NCBI GenBank assembly: GCA_012960925.1
Contig: DUAG01000011.1
Span: 62,001-126,000, forward strand
From: Candidatus Manganitrophaceae bacterium
GTDB taxonomy: Bacteria > Nitrospirota > Nitrospiria > SBBL01 > JAADHI01
DNA length: 64,000 nt
Direction: 5' to 3'
The position numbers and the translations under genes were made by a program. The notes beneath the pieces are model-generated. The model was not told the DNA's origin, did not search any database, and was given only the letters and a program-made list of their open reading frames with translations. The stretch's first letter is position 1; the number at the start of each line of letters is the position of its first letter. This document shows positions 55,105 to 61,900 of this stretch, piece by piece.

Positions 55105-56580
55105 TCACTGAGGGAGATTCACCATTTTTTCAAATACAAGCTCTCGGCTCTCACGTCTCGGCAAGCGGTTGTCCTCCATAAAAATGCCCGCCTGAGTGGT
55201 CTTTTCTAAGCGAATATCGTCCAGATCACTCTGCTCTTTCACGATATGAGGGGTGAGGAAAATCATAAGATTCGTTTTTTCAAAGCGTTTAGATTGCACC
55301 TTGAAAAGCCAGCCAAGAAGCGGAAGATCTCCCAGTAAAGGAATTTTCCGCTCTGTGATGACAACATTATCACGGATCAGCCCTCCGATCACCACTGTCT
55401 GCCCGTCACGAACCACAACGGTTGTATTGGCTGATCGCTTGTTGGTCGTCGGACCCAGAACAATATTCGCGACAGACTGGGAGGTCTCCGTCACCGAAGA
55501 AATCTCCTGATAGACATCCAGCCGCACCAAGTCATTCTCCAGAACCTTCGGGGTGATCCGAAGAATCACCCCGACATCTTTTCGCTCGATCGTCGTCTGA
55601 ACATTACCGCCCACGGTCTGGCTTTGCGCACCGGGGAAAGGAATATTTTCGGCAACGACAATCTCAGCCTTCATCCCATCACTGGTGAGAATCTGGGGCG
55701 TTGAGAGAATATTTACATCATCGGCAGATTGCAGTGCCTTCAACACTGCCCGGATATTGACCTTTCCCAACTCCACGACGCCCGGGATCGAAGCGATAGA
55801 GAGTAGATCACTCGGATCCTGGTTAAAACCCCCGATCGCGGCAACATCTCTGCCTCGACTGGTGTAGCCAAAGACGGTGCCGAGATCGGTCCCGAGTTCC
55901 CTGAATTTGTCCGCCCTCATTTCAAGGACGACGGCCTCAACAAAAATCTGAGAGCGCTTCTTGTCCAGTTTCCGAATGACCGTTTTAAGGATCTCATAAT
56001 CTTGATCGGTCACCGTGATGATCAGGCTATTGGTGGCCTTATCGGCGAGGACCTGTGTCGGCCCGCTTAATTCTCCGATTACGCGTCCAGATGCTCCCAC
56101 TCCTCGGGACGCCCGTCTGGCACGTCCGCCACGTGTAGCCGGTTTCGATACAAGCCCCCGGAGTACCTTCGCTATCTCCTCAGCATTTGTATTCTCCAGG
56201 GTATAGACGTGAACGGACCGGATCGGCGGAACCTCTACCATCGGTCGAATCTGGTAGATGTCTCCGTGAGCAACAACCGCAAGCCCCTTCAATTCGAGGA
56301 CGGAGACAAAAATATCGTATACCCGGCTGATCGGGATTTTTTTAGGTGAAAAAATCGTCACCTTTCCTCTGACGCGCTCATCGATTACAAAATTTTTCCC
56401 GGTCAGTTCACTGATAAACTGGACAAGGACGGGCAAATTCACATTGTTAAAATCGAGCGTGATTTTCTCTTCCTGGGAATCTTCCGGGGCAGGCGGCGTC
56501 TCGGCCCGGAGAGAGCAGGGGAACATCATTCCAACAAGAAAAAAGGCCAATATTAAACCGGCCCCAATACAACCTCTCAT
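55105..56580 (-). CDS. gspD: Type II secretion secretin GspD, short form
   Basis: Outer-membrane channel subunit. At 491 aa it is shorter than enteric GspD (about 650). It has a signal peptide, an N0 domain (ITLDFNNVNLPVLVQFISEL), one further N domain (HVYTLENTNAEEIAKVLRGL ... NSLIITVTDQDYEILKTVI) interrupted by a basic Arg/Gly/Ala-rich loop, and a complete secretin core (VNILSTPQILTSDGMKAEI, VVIGGLIRDN, PLLGDLPLLGWLF). The usual second and third N domains appear to be missing. It sits 10 bases after gspC. Confidence 0.93.
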   Translation of the reverse strand: MRGCIGAGLILAFFLVGMMFPCSLRAETPPAPEDSQEEKITLDFNNVNLPVLVQFISELTGKNFVIDERVRGKVTIFSPKKIPISRVYDIFVSVLELKGLAVVAHGDIYQIRPMVEVPPIRSVHVYTLENTNAEEIAKVLRGLVSKPATRGGRARRASRGVGASGRVIGELSGPTQVLADKATNSLIITVTDQDYEILKTVIRKLDKKRSQIFVEAVVLEMRADKFRELGTDLGTVFGYTSRGRDVAAIGGFNQDPSDLLSIASIPGVVELGKVNIRAVLKALQSADDVNILSTPQILTSDGMKAEIVVAENIPFPGAQSQTVGGNVQTTIERKDVGVILRITPKVLENDLVRLDVYQEISSVTETSQSVANIVLGPTTNKRSANTTVVVRDGQTVVIGGLIRDNVVITERKIPLLGDLPLLGWLFKVQSKRFEKTNLMIFLTPHIVKEQSDLDDIRLEKTTQAGIFMEDNRLPRRESRELVFEKMVNLPQ

Positions 56581-56589
56581 AAAGTTTCC

Positions 56590-57513
56590 TTATCGTATCT
56601 CGTAGTTGAAGGTCTCTTTCACATTTCTGCGAACCAGATCGACCGTAATTTGAGACTCATCTTTTAATTGCTCAAATATCTGCATGAAATTCTTGGGATC
56701 CTTCACATCGATTCCATTTACTCTATGAAGGATGTCCCCGTTCTGAAGCCCAATCTTGGCATAGAGACTTCCCTTCGAGATCGCAAATATTCGGAACCCA
56801 TCCGGCTTGCCATTGTTAAAATTCGGGATGATCCGTGCCTTGGTCAAAAGCTGAGGGAGATTGCCAATTGCACCATCAACTTCCTGTCTGTCCAGGACCC
56901 ACTGATTTTTTGAAACCTTTCGAACCCCTCCGCCCTGCATCGGCACGGGTGCCGCCGGAACGGGTGGTCTGGATGACGGCATCACCTGGCTTCCCCGCTG
57001 ACCCTTTTGATTCGGAATATAAGCAACCTCCAGGACATCTACAACCTCCCCGCGAAGGATCACCACCCTGTTCCTGGCGACATTCGTAATCCTCGCGCCT
57101 CCTTCTAAGATGTGTCCCACGCGATAGAGGGACTGCTCCCGTGTTCTCTTATTCTCAATAATCGCAAAAGACCTCGTCCTTCCGACAATGGTCCCAACAA
57201 GGATAAAGTCCAGCGGAATCTTTGGAACCGGCGCTACTATTCTGGGGGGAAGTTCCACCGGCCTCACAGGTTCGGGCTTTTTGAATCGTAACTCAGAATT
57301 GAATATATTCCCTTCCACAATGGAACCATATTCCAGACCTCTGCCCCTTATGGCAACCGGGATGACCCCGCTTTGGGGAGAACGGCCTCTATCGGGTATT
57401 GCAATCGACGCCTCCAGGTAGGATCCCACAACAAGATTCACCACATCCGCAGCAAAATAGGCTCCGACGGCGATCATGACAAGATGCAATATCCAGAAAT
57501 AAGATTTCTTCAT
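56590..57513 (-). CDS. gspC: Type II secretion protein GspC
   Basis: Inner-membrane linker to the secretin, 307 aa from ATG 57513. One membrane segment (FWILHLVMIAVGAYFAAD), a homology region (FILVGTIVGRTRSFAIIENK), and a C-terminal PDZ domain (SKGSLYAKIGLQNGDILHRV ... GIDVKD). The longer frame upstream encodes unrelated residues, so the ATG before MKKSYF was chosen. First gene of the operon, with a strong promoter about 180 bases upstream. Confidence 0.92.
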   Translation of the reverse strand: MKKSYFWILHLVMIAVGAYFAADVVNLVVGSYLEASIAIPDRGRSPQSGVIPVAIRGRGLEYGSIVEGNIFNSELRFKKPEPVRPVELPPRIVAPVPKIPLDFILVGTIVGRTRSFAIIENKRTREQSLYRVGHILEGGARITNVARNRVVILRGEVVDVLEVAYIPNQKGQRGSQVMPSSRPPVPAAPVPMQGGGVRKVSKNQWVLDRQEVDGAIGNLPQLLTKARIIPNFNNGKPDGFRIFAISKGSLYAKIGLQNGDILHRVNGIDVKDPKNFMQIFEQLKDESQITVDLVRRNVKETFNYEIR

Positions 57514-57695
57514 AGCAGTCTCAATTCCACACCCAAAAAGAATATAAGGTCCTGAAAGACACCAATTTCGTGAGTGCATTTCTCGGACGTAATGCAACAA
57601 CCTCTCTTTTCCACAAGCCCACGGTTCCGCCACCCAACCTTCAGCACGTTCAATGAACCTACCTAGGGTCGATCAGGACATATGGTCTTGGTAAC

Positions 57696-57723
57696 ATTAT
57701 AATATTTCTAGGAATAAAGTCAA
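57696..57723 (-). promoter_or_regulatory. Sigma70 promoter of the type II secretion operon
   Basis: Minus strand TTGACT (57723-57718), 16 bp, TATAAT (57701-57696), a perfect -10. The predicted start near 57690 leaves a ~175-base leader to gspC. The 329-base gap 57514-57842 holds only this and no gene. Confidence 0.65.
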
Positions 57724-57842
57724 ACGTCCTCGCACAGCCAGGCCTTCCGAGACGAGCAGTCCGGATGGCCCTGATTCTGAGATTTCGGAATTAAAAACCG
57801 CTGATTCGCCTGTTCATAGTGCGTTATCGGACAAAGGTCTCC

Positions 57843-58556
57843 TCACCCAGGAGAAGGGGTTCCGGAAGACTTCCGCAGACCTATGCCCTTTTTTCGCCTT
57901 TTTGAAAATTTGTAAATCAATAACATGCCGGCAATAAAACCCCCGACATGAGCAAACCAGGCAACCCCCCCCCCTTGAGGACTGAACATCCCATTCGCAA
58001 GCTGTGCAACGATCCAAAAACCAAGAACGATAATCGCCGGGATCCGGATCATATGGACAAAAAACCCAAGAGGAACCAGCGTCAGAATCTTTGCCCCGGG
58101 AAAACGAATCAAGTAGGCCCCCAGCACCCCGGACACTGCGCCACTGGCACCGATCATCGGGACTTGAGACATTGGATCGAAGGCGGCGTGAGAATAGACT
58201 GCGATCACCCCGCAAAGGAGATAAAAGAAGATAAAACGAAGATGCCCCATCTCATCTTCTATGTTATTCCCAAAAATCCACAGGTAGAGCATATTCCCCC
58301 CCACATGCCAGAATCCACCATGAAGAAACATAGAGGTTATCATGCTCTTGAAGATAGGAGAGATTGGCTCACCACGCGTAAGCAAGGGAAATATATGCGT
58401 AAGCTTGAAGGGGATCGCCCCGAAAGTAAGTATGAACTGTTCTGAATACTCCCCGAGAGAGATCTCGTAGAGAAAAACAAAAATATTAATTGAGATTATT
58501 AAGATGGTGACCAATGGAAATGTGCGAGTCGGAAGATCCGCCTTGATCGGAATCAT
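57843..58556 (-). CDS. Rhomboid-family intramembrane serine protease
   Basis: A 237-aa, six- or seven-helix membrane protease. The catalytic pair is visible: S138 in GASGAVSG and H203 in FAHVGG, and the oxyanion/structural motif HGGFWHVGGNMLYLW (79-93) is intact. The start ATG 58556 has GAGGAAA just upstream; a start at 58583 would add nine residues. Substrate unknown. It lies between the secretion operon and the ExeA-type ATPase gene, so a link to secretion is possible but unproven. Confidence 0.9.
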   Translation of the reverse strand: MIPIKADLPTRTFPLVTILIISINIFVFLYEISLGEYSEQFILTFGAIPFKLTHIFPLLTRGEPISPIFKSMITSMFLHGGFWHVGGNMLYLWIFGNNIEDEMGHLRFIFFYLLCGVIAVYSHAAFDPMSQVPMIGASGAVSGVLGAYLIRFPGAKILTLVPLGFFVHMIRIPAIIVLGFWIVAQLANGMFSPQGGGVAWFAHVGGFIAGMLLIYKFSKRRKKGIGLRKSSGTPSPG

Positions 58557-58616
58557 GTTTTCCTCATACAAAAAACGGTTCAAAATCCTAATGAAACCAC
58601 ACGAACAACCAGACTA

Positions 58617-58645
58617 ATTATAATCTGCGGGGGAAGAGAAAACAA
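58617..58645 (-). promoter_or_regulatory. Promoter candidate for the rhomboid gene
   Basis: Minus strand TTGTTT (58645-58640), 17 bp, TATAAT (58622-58617). The -10 is perfect and the -35 is weak. Confidence 0.4.
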
Positions 58646-58779
58646 TGAGGGAACCTCTGACCCAAAAAGAAGCAATCCTCTAATTTTATTCACTGGGAAA
58701 CCCCCGATCCAGTAAAGGATGGAGGCTTGCGCTCGCTATGGGTACTCACCCTCATTTCAGAGCTTAGGGGGGGGACGAA

Positions 58780-59767
58780 CTAGACGGCCTTTTCCGTGAG
58801 GAAGGTCTTCAGGAGGTTCATCCCGGTGATAAGCCGGTCCTTCCAATACCAACCGGAGGCAAACAAAAGAGATACGACAATCAGAAAGAGAAAGGTCGTC
58901 AATGCCCTCTTCCTCGGGTTCGTATCAACTTCTTTAACAGGAGGGAGAGACGATTCCGGCGACCCCTTTTCAAGTTCTCCGATTGCTTGACTTGCAAGTG
59001 ATTCTGCCACATAAGTTGCGTTGGCCACATAAGCAGCCAGGAGCGCCTGATCTGCAGCAACATTGATAAGACGGGGGAACCCTTCACTGAAGCGGAAAAT
59101 TCTATCGATCGCTCTCGGTGAAAAGGTAACAGAATCAGCCCCGCCGGCAACCTTGATCCGGGACGCGATATATAATCCAACCTCTTCTCTTCTAAGTGGA
59201 CCGATCTCATGGATCAGCGAAATACGTTGTTTGAGTTGCCGAAGCGAATGGAAAGCCAGTTTCTCTTTCAATTCAGGTTGACCCATAAGGAGAATCTGGA
59301 TCAGCTTTTCCTGCTCGGTCTCTAAATTTGAAAGAAGACGGATCTCCTCTAGGCAAGCGATGGGAAGAAGTTGCGCTTCATCAACAATCAGGAGCGCAGT
59401 TTTCCCTTCAGACAGCAGACCGAGGAGAAAGTGATTCAGTTCGTCGATCAATTTTTTTAGATCGGCTTTTCCCCCTTAACCCAAAATCCTGATTGATGCT
59501 TTGGAGAAGTTCGATGGCCGAAAGTTGCGGATTAAAAAGAAGTGCGGTCCTGAACGATGGATCAAGTCTTCCTAAGAGAAGCCGGCAGAGGGTTGTCTTT
59601 CCGGTCCCAACTTCCCCAACGATGACAATGAAACCCTTCCGTTCCTTCAGGCCATATTGAATGTGTGAAATGGCCTCATCGTGTTTTTTGCTGGAGAAAA
59701 AAAAGTGTGGATCCGGGACAAGCTTGAAAGGAGGCGTACTAAAACCAAAATATTTTTGATACATCAC
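58780..59767 (-). pseudogene. ExeA/GspA-type AAA ATPase split by a one-base frameshift at a 7-A run
   Basis: Two overlapping frames make up one ATPase. The N-terminal part (from 59767) has Walker A GEVGTGKT (51-58) and runs to SINQDFGL. The C-terminal part, in the +1 frame, has Walker B LLIVDEAQ, MGQPELKEKL, GFPRLINVAADQAL and a membrane segment (LTTFLFLIVVSLLFASGWYW) near the C-terminus. Removing one A from the 7-A run at 59452-59458 joins them into a 328-aa protein. ExeA-type ATPases help assemble the type II secretin. The peptidoglycan-binding domain of Aeromonas ExeA is absent. The split could be a real mutation, slippage or a sequencing error. Confidence 0.8.
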
Positions 59768-60187
59768 TTTAACCTCGGATTTCCATCAACGCTCTCACAA
59801 CCCCTCCTCTCACTGGCATAGTAGAAAGTACCCCGGAGAAGCCGGGGGGAAACCCCTTTGAAGGAAGCTCCCTTCGCATGTTCAAGAAGACGACCCATTA
59901 TTGATCAGATCTTTCAGAACTAATCACATTCACAATTTATTGTCAATGTGGAAGGGTAAAAAGCGATCACAACTCACGCAAACCCAAGATCAGCGATTGA
60001 TTTTGGGGCAAACAGTCAAGTCGCCTGAAAGACAATGCCAGAGGCCATAAGGACGACCGAAGCGTACTCATCCGTACGGTGAGGAGACTGTTGGCCGACA
60101 ACGCAGTCATTTCAGGCGGATGGGTCTCGCGCAAGCCATCGGCGGGTTCTAATTTCGAAATCACGGAATTAGGGACAAATAAAGTGC
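59768..60187. other. Gene-free stretch with hairpins
   Basis: No gene found. A short GC hairpin CCCCGG-AGAAG-CCGGGG lies at 59831-59847. At about 60022-60119 an element bounded by GCCTGAAA and TTTCAGGC contains AAGCGTACTCATCCGTACG and GACAACGCAG, which loosely resembles the core of the 141-bp family 2 elements. Confidence 0.45.
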
Positions 60188-60217
60188 TTGACGTAGGACC
60201 CTATTACAATGTAGTAT
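60188..60217 (+). promoter_or_regulatory. Sigma70 promoter of the Fur-controlled gene
   Basis: TTGACG (60188-60193), 18 bp, TAGTAT (60212-60217). Transcription would start about 60224, inside or next to the Fur box. Confidence 0.5.
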
Positions 60218-60226
60218 TTCAATTAT

Positions 60227-60241
60227 TGATAATGATTATCA
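60227..60241. promoter_or_regulatory. Perfect Fur box (7-1-7)
   Basis: TGATAATGATTATCA is an exact match to the 7-1-7 Fur consensus (TGATAATNATTATCA) and extends to a 17-bp palindrome (60226-60242). Its place just after the -10 predicts repression when iron is plentiful. Confidence 0.7.
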
Positions 60242-60249
60242 ACTTCATT

Positions 60250-60293
60250 GCTCTATAGAGATACCCGTCAATCCAAGGGTATCTCTATAGAGC
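60250..60293 (+). promoter_or_regulatory. 17-bp perfect stem-loop in the leader
   Basis: Arms GCTCTATAGAGATACCC (60250-60266) and its exact complement (60277-60293) with a 10-base loop. Each arm also contains the palindrome CTCTATAGAG. It lies between the Fur box and the start codon at 60401. No T-run follows, so it is not a standard terminator. Alternatives are a DNA operator or an mRNA structure. Confidence 0.55.
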
Positions 60294-60400
60294 CGCACGG
60301 TTCGAATCTTAGAAAGGATCGAACACCCGCACAGAGCGAGCAAGTACCATTTGCATTATACATCCGAAACATGTCGTTAGAGGGAATAGGGAGGAAGTCT

Positions 60401-60733
60401 ATGGAACAAGTCATCGGCGTACTAGATGGCAAGAACCAATCAGAAAAGGTGGAAATTTTACTCAATTCTGAGAAAGGGGAGGCTGGATACCTGCACCTTC
60501 GTCTCCTCTCCTGGGGTGAAGGGATCGGCTGGTATCCCCAGAAAACGATCGAACTCGATTGTCGAAATCTTGCCGGTCTCCAAACTCTCTTCAAAAAAGC
60601 AGAAGCCTGTTTCAAGTCTGGAAGAAGGAAGACGGCAAGATCCTCCGGAAAAATAATCCCTTTCCCAACAAACCGTCCAAGATTAGGACCCGTGCTTGTG
60701 CGCAAGCCCGTCGCGCAGGTAGCAGGGTCGTAA
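60401..60733 (+). CDS. Small unknown protein under a Fur box
   Basis: A 110-aa protein starting at ATG 60401 behind an excellent GGGAGGAAG site. The first ~80 residues look globular (EQVIGVLDGKN, HLRLLSWGEGIGWYPQKTIE), followed by a basic tail (SGRRKTARSSGKIIPFPTNR). No signal peptide and no cysteines suited to binding iron are evident beyond two Cys. I do not recognise the family. The Fur box upstream suggests it is made under iron limitation. It is followed by decayed peptidase fragments. Confidence 0.6.
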   Translation: MEQVIGVLDGKNQSEKVEILLNSEKGEAGYLHLRLLSWGEGIGWYPQKTIELDCRNLAGLQTLFKKAEACFKSGRRKTARSSGKIIPFPTNRPRLGPVLVRKPVAQVAGS

Positions 60734-60792
60734 CAACCGTCGTTTCGACAATCAGCCAAGCCCCTTTCGGCCTGTATTCCCGCCCTGAAATA

Positions 60793-61020
60793 CATCCATC
60801 GCGCGTCAAACAGGCGGAAAGCAAACAGATCGTGAACGCGCTTCGAAAGGCAAACAAGCCGGTGGAGTATCTTGTCTATACCAATGAAGGACATTACTTC
60901 TTGCATCCTGAAAATAAACGTCACTTATATGCAACGATAGAAGCGTTTCTTGCGAAGCACCTCGGGAGCCGCATTGAGCCGCCCGGCAAGATCGAAAGCC
61001 ATTCCGCCTTGATAAAATGA
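60793..61020 (+). pseudogene. C-terminal fragment of an S9 (prolyl oligopeptidase-type) peptidase
   Basis: Reads VKQAESKQIVNALRKANKPV, EYLVYTNEGHYFLHPENKRH and EAFLAKHLGSR, the end of dipeptidyl/acylaminoacyl peptidases, with the catalytic His in NEGH. The serine and aspartate parts are absent. The upstream frame is unrelated, so this is a truncated remnant. Confidence 0.7.
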
Positions 61021-61034
61021 TTTTGAAGATTTAA

Positions 61035-61270
61035 ATGAGACCTTCTTCAAAGGAATTCGGGGGGATCGTATCTATCTGGCCGATCCGGCCCTTGGGAATA
61101 TCCGGCTTCGAATCGAACGATTTACGAGGATATGAGATGGCCTCGTCCTTGGAAAAAAGGTGCTTGAGGAAGGATTAACTTCTTATCCGCTTCAGGTTGA
61201 CGGTGCCTCGCCGATACAACCAGAGAAGTTCGACACCCGACAACTCTTTGAACTACACCAACTCCCCTGA
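61035..61270 (+). pseudogene. Fragment of a C39-like cysteine peptidase
   Basis: The frame reads FKGIRGDRIYLADPALGN, then IERFTRI, an in-frame TGA (61133-61135), DGLVLGKKVLEEG, and ends at TGA 61268-61270. Homologues read W at the stop (RFEEMWDGIVLV type), so TGG to TGA is likely. The first half with the catalytic Cys is missing. Confidence 0.6.
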
Positions 61271-61286
61271 ACGCCGTTATGATATT

Positions 61287-61637
61287 TTAGTTCGGTTCAA
61301 GCGCCCGGAACTCTCCGGTTTCTTGAATGACAACCTCGTAGCCTTCAATCTTAGATGGGATTTGCTTCAAAAGTTCGGAGGTCTTCCTCACAACAAAGAC
61401 CTTGATACAGGGCTTCCCCTGACACTCCCCCTGGTCGGTTCCGACGACGCCCGGCAAGGCCATCCATTTTTCGGTCTCTCCTTTTAACACTGCTTCGATT
61501 ATTTTTTTATGCATCTGTTTCTTTTGTGGCTCTTCTCCCATCCCCTGCTGAGCATATATTACGTTAGGGGTAAAGAACAATATAATGGTGCTGAATGAGT
61601 TTTCCAAAGGCATTTTTATCACCCCTTTGGGCTTCAC
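61287..61637 (-). CDS. Small secreted hypothetical protein
   Basis: A 116-aa protein with a signal-like N-terminus (FSTIILFFTPNVIYAQQG), then a helix (KKQMHKKIIEAVLKGETEKW) and a small domain with LPGVVGTDQGECQGKPCIKV, where two cysteines could form a disulfide, ending PSKIEGYEVVIQETGEF. I have seen this GEC-GKPCIKVFV pattern in small conserved proteins of unknown function. The product is probably periplasmic. It is transcribed toward the decayed peptidase fragments. Confidence 0.65.
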   Translation of the reverse strand: MKPKGVIKMPLENSFSTIILFFTPNVIYAQQGMGEEPQKKQMHKKIIEAVLKGETEKWMALPGVVGTDQGECQGKPCIKVFVVRKTSELLKQIPSKIEGYEVVIQETGEFRALEPN

Positions 61638-61714
61638 GAATCAGTGTGTTGTCATCCATACGCAATGTGTTTATGAAAGTTTTTGTGAGTTTCCTGCTAC
61701 CTCAGTATACTAAG

Positions 61715-61900
61715 GAAACCTCTGAATAAGTCGCGGATAGTTCTTTCAGGGCAAATAATGTTCCGCTTCTGCGTTGTAAATCTTGACAAGAGCGGGCTAT
61801 GGATTCGCGAGAACCATCCTCTGCGATTTACGCCTTAAATCAAAACATAAGATCTCCTGGAAAATGGAAGAACCTTCCCAAAGAACAGAGACCTCCTCTC
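61715..61900. repeat. Family 1 MITE-like element, copy 3, degraded right end
   Basis: Left end GAAACCTCTGAATAAGTC (61715-61732) and interior TTCTGCGTTGTAAATCTT and GATTCGCGAGAACCATCC match copies 1 and 2. The right inverted end is eroded, and no target duplication can be read. It ends at the priA stop. Confidence 0.65.

Noticed and set aside
58650-58660. GGAACCTCTGA, matching the end of the family 1 element
   Set aside because: Only 11 bases match and no interior or second end follows; could be chance.
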